A DNA stretch of 64,000 nt, from positions 1 to 64,000 of the forward strand of contig JAULBX010020965.1 of assembly GCA_032358255.1 (NCBI GenBank), written 5' to 3'. This DNA comes from Heterotrichella gracilis (taxonomy: Eukaryota; Sar; Xanthophyceae; Tribonematales; Xanthonemataceae). How positions within the stretch are numbered: the stretch's first letter is position 1; each line of letters opens with the position of its first letter. A model generated the notes under the pieces. The model ran no database searches. It had not been told where the DNA came from and was given only the letters and a program-made list of their open reading frames with translations. The translations under genes and the position numbers were made by a program. Positions 48,601 through 59,627 of the stretch are shown here, piece after piece.

Positions 48601-48639
48601 TGTCGGGCCCGGCGCGTGTAGGAGCGAGCGCCCTTCCAT
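42650..48639 (-). CDS. Thylakoid-targeted coiled-coil protein with repeated RGRRVPRSQ motif
   Basis: Eleven minus-strand exons close to 503 codons: 48367-48639, 48116-48163, 47327-47569, 46554-46644, 46032-46091, 45575-45711, 44946-45080, 44295-44333, 43716-43913, 43343-43426 and 42650-42853. The leader ends GFSRRGALLSLASLVLAP then LPAQA, a twin-arginine thylakoid signal. A long heptad-rich region follows (LERELKETSKEIDLDLNALN; LSSELAQAQQPLQSLSQQL; DRVASLLLAGQKAG), with a possible membrane segment (LNILFAGLAGASLIAV). The C-terminus is Pro/Ala/Lys-rich with two copies of VYFRGRRVPRSQ / VFFRGRRVPRSQ. The layout recalls thylakoid coiled-coil proteins such as MFP1, but I cannot claim orthology. 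Exons 5 and 6 are paralogous (QMADMRKQLVQAG / QMANMREEMVQAG). The end is uncertain: splicing at RSQ|GTGAGG to an exon near 42.3 kb is an alternative. Confidence 0.7.
43410..43590 (-). repeat. Three copies of an exon 10 acceptor region
   Basis: TGGACAGTTGGCACCTAGAG at 43413-43432 and the intron after it are echoed at 43480-43530 and 43550-43590 by CAGCTTCTGAGCGCCTGG (GAACTAGGTGCACAG and CACTAGATGCACAG). Confidence 0.7.
44230..44337 (-). repeat. Partial copy of exon 8 with telomere-type spacer
   Basis: ACTGTGGGCTTGGAAGCC at about 44238-44255 echoes ACCGTGGGCTTGGGAGTC in the real exon at 44314-44331; TAGGGTTTTAAA lies between. Confidence 0.65.
45440..45880 (-). repeat. Copies around coiled-coil exon 6
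   Basis: The exon end (45540-45622, plus strand TCAAGCTGGCCCCCGCCAGC) is echoed at 45440-45520 (TCGAGCTAGCCCCCGCCAGC), with GGGTTTAGGGTTT at 45528-45540 between. The exon start is echoed at 45833-45880 (CTGTCATCTGGCGGTGGGTA), with CCCTAAACCCTAAG just before it. Confidence 0.85.
46600..47405 (-). repeat. Copies around coiled-coil exons 3 and 4
   Basis: The exon 4 start (46612-46650, TCGTCTCAAGCTCGTCGATC then AGCTTCACAACCTGG) recurs at 46698-46735. The exon 3 end (47325-47405, CACCAGCCGGTCCTGGGCAG; GAGTTGAGCTGCTGG) recurs at 47127-47205 and more decayed at 46856-46905. Confidence 0.85.
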
Positions 48640-49898
48640 CCTTGCTGTGCTGGGGATGGCTATGCGCTATAAGGGTGCAGGGGTGCGCTGCGGGGTGGGT
48701 GGTCAGTTCCGGGCGCTCTCAACTGGCTGTGAGGGGTTGGTACGCGTGGGTGCTGGGAACGTGATCCTACTGCATGCCGCGAGCAATGTGCTTACGAAAT
48801 GCGATGGTGTGGTGGCTATGCATAGGCTGTTGCAGCAGAGTGCATAGGTAGAACGCTCAAAGCCAACCGCCCTGTATCACGCTTTGTCAACGGAACAAAA
48901 GGCAAAAATTATGGCTGACTTTTGCAGGTGTAGTATAACTCATCTGCCCGCCAGTCCATGTGATTGCCACGTCAGCAGCTGTGGTAGAACTTGGGGGAAT
49001 AAATCAAGTCAAACGGAATCCCTATATTTTGGTGCCCATCCCCGATTGAGCTGAGGTTATTCCGCAGGGTTTATTTGTTTTGCAGGGTCGATGGTCCACT
49101 GTCACACCATTACTTTCCACACTAACCAGTCTCTTGAGCCCGGGATAACTCCCACTTGACTGTTTCAAAAATTCCTGTAACCAGCAATAATCTTAAACTA
49201 ATCAGTCAACTATCAAAACACCACCTTGCAAGGAGGTTCATTGGGAAAAGAAAGAAAGCCTACACCAGCAATGACACCCTAATGGCCTCCATGAAACGCA
49301 CACCACAGAGGGATACACGTTTACCACTGCTGCCGGCCCATACCCAAAAAAGAAGGAAGTGCGTGCGCGTTGCTGTAAAACAATAACAGGCACGTAGTTG
49401 CTTTCAGTCCTCTGGCTGCCAATTCTTCAGTGCCCTCAAAAGCTACTTCTAGACAGTGATAGCTATGACGATCCCCATTTGGAAGCCTCCCAAAACCAAG
49501 CTCAATGATAAGGGAGGGGTTTTCCACCTACAGTTATTGGCGAACACGGATTGCAGCGATGCCAAAAGACCCTCCCACCCCACACAAAGCCATGTGGGTG
49601 GGTGCATCCACCCCCCGGGCATCACCCGCCAAGGGGTGTACATGGCACTAATCTGGCTGGAGTGCAGTTGCCACTCTTCATTGTATTCCAACCCCTTGCC
49701 TTGGCAACGCCTCCTAGTCAGTTCGCCTCCTCGCAACATCAGTAAACCCTAAACCCTACACTTTAAACCCTGAACCGGCATGTGGTGGTTGGTGTGCGCT
49801 TGCGGATGAGCCCCTTCCAGTTTGACACAGCGCTGCCCTACTAGGGCACCCACCACCTGCGGGCAATTTCATTCGCACCCCTTGGCGCCGTCCCCATC
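48640..49898. other. Region between coiled-coil and calredoxin genes
   Basis: The start of the coiled-coil gene and the 3' flank of calredoxin. At 49778-49860 a decayed copy of the calredoxin last exon (GGCATGTGGTGGTTGGTGTG; CTTGCGGATGAG) sits past the stop, with TAAACCCTAAACCCTACAC at 49743-49761 beside it. No other gene seen. Confidence 0.6.
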
Positions 49899-52800
49899 CT
49901 AGTCAGCGTGCCTTCTTGGTGGCAGAGGCGGGTACAGGATGTTTTCCGGCATGTGGTGGATGGTGTCTGAGGGCACGTGCTTGCGGATGAGTGCCTCCAG
50001 GTCTGGCCTGGTTAGCCCCGCTAGGGCATCCACTTGCTCGCCTGCAGGGGGAGAAATAGTTATGCTAGGGAGAGAAATAGTGATGCTGTAGGGAGTACAG
50101 AATGGTGATGCCATAGGGAGTGCTCGCCTGAAGGGAGAGAATAATAACGCTATAGTGGCGCAGAAAGCTCTATTGTGCAATTGTAATAATACTGATCTAG
50201 GCTAGCAGACACACCTCCCACCAGCACCCCGCACCTCCACAGAACAGGTAGAAAGCCGGCGTCATCCTCCCCTTCAACCTGTTCTTGTATAAATCCTTGC
50301 AGGCCCCGTTGCTGTCTGCATGGAACTTGACCACCCGCAGGCAGTCCTGGTAGTGGCGCGCCAGTGCATCGACATGTGGATCCATGAACTCACACGCCCC
50401 GCACCACGAAATGGCTGCGTACACCATGGTGAGGCACTCGGTGCTGCACGCGATGGCGGCCTCGACGTCGCCGGGGGTGGGGAGGAGGGTGACGGCGCCG
50501 GGGCGGGGCTGCAGTGGGGGGATGGTGGGTGGGTGGGTGGGTGGGTGAGGGTGTGGTGGTGTGAGTGGGGGGATGGTGAGGAGTGGTGTGTGGGGGGCAA
50601 TGGTGGGGTGTGGTGGGAGAAATGCATGCAACAAGGATAGTAATGTCTCGCTTGCAGGCGTGGCTCCATGTGGTGCATGTGATGGTGGATCATGTTGGTG
50701 GTGGTGGTGGCGGGAGTGGTGGTGATGGTGATGATGTGGTGGTGGTGGGGGGGGGGGTGATGTGACGATCATGCGCCTCGCTCCTGTGAGATGACCAGCT
50801 AAGCCCTGAGACCTCCACCTATGCCCACACCCACCTCAAAGCTTGCGCTGCATGCCTGCTCCACCTCCCCGCACCGCTCGGGCTGAAGCTGGAGATAGGC
50901 GCGCACCTGGGCGCAAGCACACGGATCATATTGAAATAAATAATTACAACAATATAAAACATAAGAATGGCGTATGGCGTGCGTGTTCAAGAGGCAATGC
51001 ACTGCACTTCATCATAAACCCTTAGCTCTACAGGTGGCGCAGGATGGGCCCAGGCGCCTCGCTCCACAAGTCCTGGGTCAACAGATGCAATCCTCGATGA
51101 AGGGCCAGGGTCATCTTTAGTGTCTCATGATGCACATTCCTCTGAGAGGGTTCAGCAGCCCTTACTTGGAGCTTGGAATTTACGGTTTGAGAGCTTGGAA
51201 TGTAGGGTTTTGTGGTGCACGCACGCACCTCGCTGAGGTTGAGCAGCTCCTCCTGGAACATGCGCAGGAACTCCCGGAACTCAATGGTGCCGCTGCGGTC
51301 AACATCATACCTGCGGGAGGGGTAGATGGTCAGGCTTCAATTTTTGTGGAAGAAATGGCAATAATTGTCGTGTCATTTCCTAATCAATGGGTAGGAACTC
51401 AATGGTGCCGCTGCGGTCAACATCGGACCTGGGGGGAGGAGGGGTGTAGGGTTCAGTCCTTGGGACCTGAAGCCTATGTCAGGCTTTGTTTTGTGTCAAT
51501 ATTGGCATTTAGTGTCTTATGCACTTTCCGTGCATACAAATAATCCTATGAGATTGTGTCTTACCCGTGAGCATAAACCCTAAACCATGCACGCACCTCT
51601 GCAGCTCCTCGGCCACCTCCTCCTGGCTCGTCCCCTCGCCCACCATAAACCCCAACCCCTAAGGCATAAACCCTAAACCCTACACGCACCTCTGCAGCAC
51701 CTCAGCCACCTCCTCCTGGCTCATCTCCTTGCCAAGCCTGCGCACATGGGTAAGAGCAAGGGGATTAGGGCCTGCAGAGAAGGGGTCTAATGAAATGGTT
51801 GGATTTGCTGTGCAGATGTTAGGATCATCCTGCCTGCCGTGCCTGATGGCGTGGGCTGCAGCTGCGTTTATGGTTTAACAATGCTCTGATTCTGGGGATT
51901 GAATGCAGTACAGTATGCAGCGTTGGTGCCCACACATGCATCGCATTCACATCGGCATTTCAACTCGAATGACATCCATGCGGCATACATGAGCACAGAA
52001 ACCGTGGAGCTGGGTAGGGCTGCGCTAGATGTTACAATTCAGATTGCACGCACTTGCACAAAAATCGCTGCAGCTCGGAGGCGCTGAGTTTGCCATCCCC
52101 GTTTTCATCTGCGGCATCAAACGCCTCCTGGTATTGCTGCAGCGTGCCGTTGAGCAGGATGCCATCCTGGGCCTGCGGCGAGGGTCCCAGGGATTGGCCT
52201 AGGGTTTGGACCGGTACTCTTTTGTTGATCATGTAGGCAAGATGCCGTTCTGGGCTGCCATGGAAGGAGGGCAATAGTACTATGCTGGTGTATGATGTAC
52301 AAACAGCTATGAGTGCTACTTCCACCATAAATGATTTCTGCCATTGGGCCACAACCACACATGCCCTCAATGCTTGAGCAGGGAGTGCAAGCTTGTCACT
52401 GAAAGTGACAGCAGCCGGTCAATTCATGGTTCAATGAATAGTTCAGAGATTAAGGTTAAGGGTTTCACCCCATTGCGGTATCGTTGCAGACTTACCAGGA
52501 CCACAAACTCATCAAAGGATAGTCTCCCTGATCGGTCCACGTCATACACCCGCAGCACCTCGTCAACCTCCTCGGGAAGGATCCATGACTGAGGGCAAGG
52601 GATCGCTATGTCAGTAGGGTAAAAGCTGCGTTTTGGTACCGCGCGAGTTGTGGCCTGCTACCAATCCTTCATTGGCCAGATAAAAAGTTCATGCAAAGTG
52701 ACACCTGCTAGGCTGACTGTTGCTGACTGAATGCCGGAGAGAGAGGCGCCACTTCCATGGAGGTAGAATCCTAGTCTATGAAGCAAACGTTAGACTATGA

Positions 52801-53489
52801 GTGCATTCCAGACAGACATGCAAACATACCACAACCTGCTGCCAACCTACCACCTTCACCCCCGCACAACCAACCAATTGCACAGGCACCGGGCTCCACC
52901 TAGTGCAATGCGTCAGGGGGAGATGGGTGTTGTGGGTTCTGTACCTGAGAGAGCACCTCCATGCCGCCGTCCACGCTATTTAGCAGGCTTTGTACCTCGT
53001 CCTTTCCCAAGACACCATCACTGCGGGGGAGGTCTCACGGTTGGACAGTGGGAAGCAGCGAGAGTACCGTACCCATGAGTGGAATTGCTTGCGTTGCTCA
53101 ACGCTGCATGGGAAGCTACCCAACAATCGTGATAACCCACTGAAAATGGTCTGCATGCCTATCGTGTGAATATGCCCCTGACTCTAATGTGCCCTGATCT
53201 GGCTGTGCACATGTCATGACACCAAGGCTGCCCTGAAATGCAGCGGAAGTAGTGCTGTACTACATGCATATCATACGTACCCATCCTCGTCATACTTCAG
53301 GAAGGCGGCTTTCAGCCTGCTGAAGTCCTTCCATGTGTCTTCTGACCACACTTCTGCTGGCCAATCGGCAGCACCCTTCTTTCCTTTGCCTAGCTTTATG
53401 TGGACTAGCTGCAGGTCTCCTCGACGAGGAGCGTTACTGCGGCATGATCCGCTCAAGGACGACCCAGCCAAGTGCAATTGCGCTGCCAT
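49899..53489 (-). CDS. CRX: Calredoxin: EF-hand/thioredoxin fusion protein of the chloroplast
   Basis: Nine minus-strand exons close to 371 codons: 53281-53489, 52945-53020, 52496-52588, 52054-52172, 51690-51737, 51229-51310, 50835-50906, 50235-50508 and 49899-50041. A basic leader (about residues 1-38, transit peptide) precedes four EF-hand loops with the canonical 1-3-5-12 acidic pattern: DEDGDGVLGKDE, DVDRSGRLSFDE, DENGDGKLSASE and DVDRSGTIEFRE. A thioredoxin domain follows (VYAAISWCGACEFMDP; VVKFHADSN; MTPAFYLFCGG, the cis-Pro). This is the architecture of calredoxin, known from Chlamydomonas, where calcium tunes thioredoxin activity toward a 2-Cys peroxiredoxin. The active site reads WCGAC rather than the common WCGPC. 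The start at 53489 is the first ATG in frame. Confidence 0.9.
50693..50760 (+). repeat. GGT/GAT-rich simple repeat in calredoxin intron 7
   Basis: Runs of GGTGGTGGTGG and GATGGTGATGATG, followed by ten G. Low-complexity frames on either strand here are artefacts. Confidence 0.85.
51272..51740 (-). repeat. Copies of calredoxin exon 5 and exon 6 edges
   Basis: The exon 6 start (51272-51312, AACTCAATGGTGCCGCTGCG) recurs at 51390-51430 unchanged over more than 30 bases. Exon 5 (51686-51735, GCACGCACCTCTGCAGC... CACCTCCTCCTGGCTC) recurs at 51590-51640, with CATAAACCCTAAACC units beside each copy. Confidence 0.9.
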
Positions 53490-54168
53490 CTGGGCCTGGA
53501 AGGTTTGCAGTGGCACTCACTCCCTTGATTCACCTCAGGACAGACGGGTGGAGGTTCAAAACGTTCAGCTGATGCATGCAATACTGTTTCTACCAGGTTC
53601 CTAAGGTATTTGCTGGCGCGGTAAGTTGCGACGTGAAAGCAACGGCTTGTCCAAAACAGAACGCCACGGGTGCCACTGGGCGACCGTTTGGGATTAATCC
53701 GTATGCATGCAAATGCATGCACGGATGCCACAGCTCAGATCGCGCAGTAACTATAGCTCGACTTCCTTGACGCAACGAACAGAAGCCCAGTGTCTGAATT
53801 TATACCAAAAGGTGGAACTGAGACCTGTGCTAGTAAACACCTACTCGAGTGACGTGTACACTGTCTTGCGTCCTGGAGTGCGATACCAAAAGATCCAGAG
53901 ATGAAAGCACCAACACCAACTATTTACCACGCCGAGTCGCCAACACCACCGACGTGAATAAGCAAACCCACCGACGTTGAACACCGAGTGAAACGTGTTT
54001 GGGGTTGAGTGGCATGCCACTCCGTCGAAAAAAATAAATAAAATTGCCGTCCCAGACTTTGGACCAGAGCGGTCCCCACACATATTCCTTTATGCATGCA
54101 TGGCATCACGCAAAAGCACAAACCCAACCCTGCGTTTCGACAGCCGCAACCCCCCCCAGGCCCTCACC
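53490..54168. promoter_or_regulatory. Shared divergent promoter region of calredoxin and the PsbP-domain gene
   Basis: Only about 0.7 kb lies between the two start codons, which face apart, so both promoters must be here or overlap. CATGCATGCAAATGCATGCA at about 53702-53721 is a notable palindromic cluster. No TATA box is certain. Confidence 0.55.
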
Positions 54169-55999
54169 ATGCCGCACTCCCTGTGCCCGGCCTCGACATC
54201 ATTCAAAGCCCAGCCCTTCCAGCCCTGCTGGCAACGCCACAGATGCACTGGGAACCCCATCACATGCAGCTACCAACCGCGTCACCGACACCCAGATGGG
54301 CTGTTCCTATCAACCAGGCGCGAGCACGTCCTGAACACAGTTGTCGTCTCCAGCGCGGGGGCGCTCAACGACGTGCAAGTGCTCCAAACTCCGGTAGTTG
54401 AGCTAGCATATACCGTCAGCCGGAGGACTGTGCTCGTGGCCTCTGCTGCGCTGTGGCTGGGGCTGTGCAAAGGCGCACAAGCAGGTGCGCTAAGTATCGT
54501 TTATGTGGCAGGTTTGAAGGTTAGGCACAGCCAGTTGGGTCATGCATGCAATGCACACATGGGCTACCTGCACCTTAGCTCCTTCAAATGCATGCATGTG
54601 TCCCGGATGAGCAGGGGGGCACGTCTGAACGAGGTACAATACACAGAGGTATGGTTATTGCCTTGTTGGTTCAAATTTATATGCCCGTGTACTGCTTGGG
54701 TCTTCTTTTCTGCTGAATCATGGGTACCAATGCATGCAATGTGGCATGCATTGACACCAAGGTGCAGCGCGCCCTAGTGTCTTAGTATGCGACGGGATAC
54801 CTTAAGCCTTCTGCATTAAACCTTCACATCACCAGTGCACCAGCGTACAGTGTGCCGGTACAGCTTTACCGCCTGAAGTTCCTCGCGCCTTGAACCCTAA
54901 ACCCTAGCCCTCAAACTGTGCTCTTTGTGCGCGTGGGAGTCCTAGAACTTCGACCTTTTCTTGCCTTATCTGGTGCACATGCCCTTGGGGAGGGTTCCTA
55001 ACGAAGCAGTCGTTGGCACATGGCCACAATAGCACGCTTCTCAAACCAACCAACTAATGTCCCCCGCAAACTCATCCACTTCGGGTCACACTTGTCACCC
55101 TACACGACCCACAAACCCCAGACCACAACCCAAATAGCGCACGAAATTGTGCGTTGACTACCGCGGGAATCAGCTCACTTCATTTCACTCCACGCATTCC
55201 TCCCCACCCCACCCCACCCTCTCCAAATGCCTCAATCCCCATCTGCAGACCAGGAGGTCGACACCAGCGACCAGGCCCTCACACCCTACGCAAACCCCAA
55301 GCAAGGGTACCGGCTGCAGCGCCCTGCGCGCTTTGTTCAAGTGGACAAGGCGGGTGCCGATGCGCTGTTTAAGGACCCAGACCAGGCCTCCACCACTGTG
55401 GGTGTGACGGTGGCCCCTGTGCGCATCGCCAGCCTGGAGGAGTTTGGGACCCTAGAGGCGGTGGGGGAGCGGCTGCTGGCTGCAGAGAAGGCCAAGGTGA
55501 GGATGGTATTGATATTGAGTTTTTTCCTCTGTGCTTATCGTTTTTATACGTCGAACAAGGTAAAGAAATATGCTTATAAAATGCATGTACACCTTATTCC
55601 CTAAAGTTTACTGAATAACTCATTCTTTTATGTTTGATTCAATGTTTCATAAAGCAATATTTAGGTCAATTACCAGGGTCAACATCCACTCGCCATCGCA
55701 CAACTCCCGCACACTCACCCCACCCCGCCCATTTTCAGGAAAGCACTCTCTCCGTGGAGATGGTCGCACAGCGGTCGCGCGCAGGCGCCGCCAGCGGAGC
55801 CACCATCTACGACTTTGAGTATGAACTTGAGAGCACCCGGGGGCGCAAGCGCATCCTATCGACAGTGGCCATCGCCTCCCGGCGGCTGTACATCGTCAAC
55901 GCCATGGTGGGGTGCGACAAGGCGGACTGCAGGGGGGTGCGGGGGGTGGAGGCGCTGCTGCGGGGGGTGGTGGGGTCCTTTGACGTGGCGGCGGTGTAG
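54169..55999 (+). CDS. PsbP-domain protein of the thylakoid lumen
   Basis: Three exons close to 274 codons: 54169-54484, 55249-55496 and 55739-55999. The bipartite leader ends YTVSRRTVLVASAALWLGL then GAQA, a twin-arginine lumenal signal whose cleavage site sits at the exon border. The mature part shows the PsbP fold order: LTPYANPKQGYRLQRPARFV, VDKAGADALFKDPDQ, TVGVTVAPVRIASLEEFG, VGERLLAAEKAK, then IYDFEYELESTRGRKR and RRLYIVNA. Relatives include PsbP, PPL1 and the PPD proteins, which act in assembly or repair of photosystems. Which subgroup this is cannot be decided by eye. A start at 54100 is the alternative. TAG ends the frame at 55997. Confidence 0.92.
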
Positions 56000-57428
56000 G
56001 GGTGGGGTGGTGGATTGGCGGGAAGGGGAGGGGAGTGCACCCTCTCCAGATTGGCAATCACCTCTCGTGCGTGTACTTCTTCACTGACGGCGGGGCAGGG
56101 CCGGGAAATTCCCTTAATTTTGCAGTAATTCTACCGTGGCATGGAATTGTTCCCGGGATTGCGCTGTCAAAGAGCTGTTGGCAGGTTTTTGGCGATGGGT
56201 TTCTTGTATTGAGTACTGTTACAACCGGTGGCTGATGCCACATGCAAGCGTTGGCACTGCATGGACATGCTTCCACAACCCATGCAGCAATGCTTAGGCA
56301 TCCAATTTTGCAAAGTTGTTCAAGAAAGGAAATGCGCGCTCCTTGATCAGAGATTTGGCGGTGGAAATTCCTAGGGCGCAGACATTTCCTAGGGTTCGGA
56401 CAGCCCAAGTGAGGCAGCAGTGTAGGGTGTAGGGTTTAGGGTTTGTTCCACTGAAGGCGCTGGGTGCACACCAACCTGCTACGGCACCGGATGGTACATG
56501 AATTCACTCGCGGTCACTTCCATCGTACGCCATCGTGGGTGCCACCAAGTGCCAGCGGCAGTGCCAGCGGCTGTAACCAAAGCACAAGATGGCGGCAGCT
56601 GGCTGTGATCACACAAGGTAGTGGCTCAGCATAAGCTGGGCACGCTGCATAGCCCATTGGGCAACAAGTAGGACCACCTGTGAGCTACACCGGCGGCTAT
56701 GATCCAAAGCAAACCCTAAACAATGCAACATACGAGGAGGTTGTGCTGCACGATGACTAGTAGCCGTGACAGTCAGGCAGCCATGAAGGTGATGCAATTT
56801 CTGGGTGGCGTCTTTTGGCGAGGTTGGTTTGGGCGACGCCACTGTGCTGCTGTGTTGGGCTCGCACCTCTTGGCTGCTGCCCAATTTACTTGAGCTCAAA
56901 ACCAACTCAGGATTGCCTTGGTTGATCGTGTTTGGTCGAGGAAGGAATGATCTGACTTCCACTACTAGGGGAGGAAGGCACCAGTGGTGCCACCAACTTT
57001 ACTACACATCCGACAAAGAAACCCTCTCTTAGGGTTGAAGACCCAACCTGCAGTTGCAAATGCAAAATGCATGCATGCATCCGTTCCAGACTCTTCTTGT
57101 CCAGGCGCAATCTTCTGCCTTATCAGAAGGCCTTCTTCAGACTCGTGTAGTGTCTTGGTGGACTTCCACCTGAATTTGACGCAAGCTTGCATCACCCTTT
57201 GTTTTGCGTTGCCTTGTTTTCTTCTTTGCTGAGGGATTTATTGCCTTCCTTCGTACTTGTTACGCTCCTGCCTCTGCCGTGTGGTCTGCGCTTCTAAGCT
57301 TTGTATCTTGAAACCTTTCAAGAGGACAGGACAATATTGTGCTGAAGCTGCCTCTCGGCCACCTTGCTCCAACCGCTTGTACCCACCTGCACCTTCCTCA
57401 GAGCCCACCACCACTTGCAGAGCTGACG
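56000..57428. other. Intergenic region, no gene supported
   Basis: GTAGGGTTTAGGGTTTG near 56429-56445 follows a weak echo (GGCAGCAGTGTAGGGTG) of the PsbP-gene stop region. CATGCATGCATCC occurs near 57068. Remaining frames are short and unlinked. Confidence 0.45.
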
Positions 57429-58795
57429 ATGTCCACCTGCCAGCTGTCAACGTTTCACCGGGCCGGGGTGCTGTGCAGCGGCTCAGCAAAGCTCCGCCCT
57501 CGTATGGGCCCAAACCCAGCCCCTGACCACAGGCCTGGGGCGAAGAACAAGCAGCAGGCAACCAGGCTGCCAGCTACAGGCTCCGGTCCCCCACAGGTGA
57601 GTATACTAGTATATTGCGTAGTGTCACCTGCTGAGCTGACAAGGGTGCTGGTGTAAAAAAAGTAAAGTAAAGTGCTGCGCTGGCGGGTCCTGGTGTACTT
57701 ATTGTGTTCTCCGCGCAGGTGGCCAGGCAGGGTGTTGTTGAGACTCCTGCAAAGGCACCTTTTGCACCCTATGAGCTGGCGCCATATTTGGCTGGTGGCC
57801 TTGGAACCCTTTTGCCCCGCGTATTCCTGGACATGGGAGGCTGGCCTGCATGGCAGGAGGTACGCTCTGCTCTGCTCTGCCCTGCCTGCCAACCTGCGCC
57901 AACTATGCAGCTAAATTCTCCCCTGTCTCCCTTGTTAGTAACACAAGCCCTCTTTTTGCTTGCTGCAGTTTGCAATTAACGTTGGAACAGGGTGTGCGTT
58001 GTCTTGGCTGCTCAGCGCGGCACAAAACATCTATAACATACAGCAGGAGGAGGCTGCAGCTGCCCAGCGGACCATTGTTGTAAGTCCTAGGTTTTGGTGC
58101 CTGTTGTTTTGTCATTAACTGCCAGTGGCACCTCCTGACAGGTTGCCTGGGTGTTTGTTTGTGAACGTCACATCACTCTTGTAGCTAGCTTGTTTCTCCC
58201 GACGTATGGTGGTGATGTCATAAAGGTTATATAGGTTTGGTCCTTGCTGGTCCTTGCTGGTGTGGAGCGTGTGCTTCCCAAGTCTGGTGACACCATCGCT
58301 CGTGAAGAGATGGGGTGCATTTATTGTCTATCACATGTAAATGATATATATCATTATTACCTCCAATACAAAATCCTGATCCATAATTTTACCCACCAAT
58401 ACTTCTTAGTAAGCCGGGTGACTTCATCAAGCACCCTCAACAGTCTCGTGAGCCCGGATTGGCTCCCTGAATGTGACTGTCAAATAGTCTGTAATAATTA
58501 ATAAAATTTAATTCAATTGCAGGTGGACGTCCAGGAGGGCGGGAGGCTCATCACATGGATCACCAGCTCTGTTGGGCAGTTGATGGATGGTGCTGGTGGC
58601 CAGGCCAAGGCACTGCCAGAGTTTGTGCTGAAGGAATGCTTGCCAGCAGAAGTGACCCGCAATCCGAAGCTCGCATCATTCAAGCTGGAATTGGACAACG
58701 GGGTTGTCCTTGATATCAAGGGGTGGCCATATCCCGAGCTGGGCGATGGATTCCATTTCGTGAAGGCAATCCACGTGTACCTCACTCCGGCGTGA
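57429..58795 (+). CDS. Unrecognised protein with probable plastid transit peptide
   Basis: Four exons close to 230 codons, all introns phase 0: 57429-57596, 57719-57859, 57969-58079 and 58523-58795. The N-terminus is Ser/Arg/Lys-rich without acids for about 50 residues, like a transit peptide. Then come PFAPYELAPYLAGGLGTLLP, a mildly hydrophobic FAINVGTGCALSWLLSAAQ that may touch a membrane, a Gln/Glu/Ala helix, and a compact C-terminal domain (GGRLITWITSSVGQLM; LASFKLELDNGVVLDIKGWP; GFHFVKAIHVYLTPA). I do not recognise the family. The consistent phases and complete frame make it a real gene. Plastid location is an inference from composition. Confidence 0.75.
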
Positions 58796-59627
58796 GGCTG
58801 ACCTTTTCCCGGGTTTTGGCTGATAGGTTTGTGGGGCATCCTTCGTCTTGTTTGTCTATACCATAGGGCGGCCCTGCATGGTTTGTGCTACCTGAGCACT
58901 TACTGCCATAGTTCTAGCGGTGCAGCCTGTCTGTCCTCCATGCCTTTGTGTTGCCTGAGTGGGGCAGGGCTATTCCTAGACTTTGGTTGTCATACATATA
59001 TGTCCCTCTCCTGCAGAATGTGAAGGGTAGCAGTTTGGGTTGCCGCTGGTAGGGACATCAGAGCTCAATTCCAACTGGCACCATATGTCTCCAGAAGGCA
59101 TTGGCGAACAACAGCTGAAGCTTTCAGAAGGCCAACGTGTCTTATCACGTTGCATCCCAAGGGTGCAAGAATCTGCATACCGAGTCAACATGCAGCATCC
59201 CTTCTGATGCTGCCAGCATTCCCTAACGTTTGGCAAAAGGATGCCATCAGGAGTCCTTTCATGGGGTACAAAATTTGGCGTGTGATGAACAATACTGGAA
59301 GGACTACATTGGGATGACAGTCACTATGTAAAAATACTTCATTAATTGCCTGCGTTGGTTGTCAATCATTACGGATTATTTGCAAGAAATGAATGGTAAT
59401 ACAGTAATGACAGATTATGATGTGTAGCCTGCCAAAGGCTTCTAAAGGTCATTGCCAATCAGTCATTGGATCCAATCACTGTGGCATCTGGACTGTGATC
59501 AGTGGCCTGCAACCAATTTTAGCCCGATGAAGTTTGCTGTGGTAGACCTCAACCAACTCCAGAAAACGCTCTCACAAGGGTTACAATGAATGTCAATGTC
59601 AGGGACGGCTCCAGGCCTCGCACAGCC
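58796..59627. other. Gap between converging genes, no gene seen
   Basis: 3' flanks of the gene on the left and of the minus-strand gene on the right; nothing recognisable. Confidence 0.5.
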
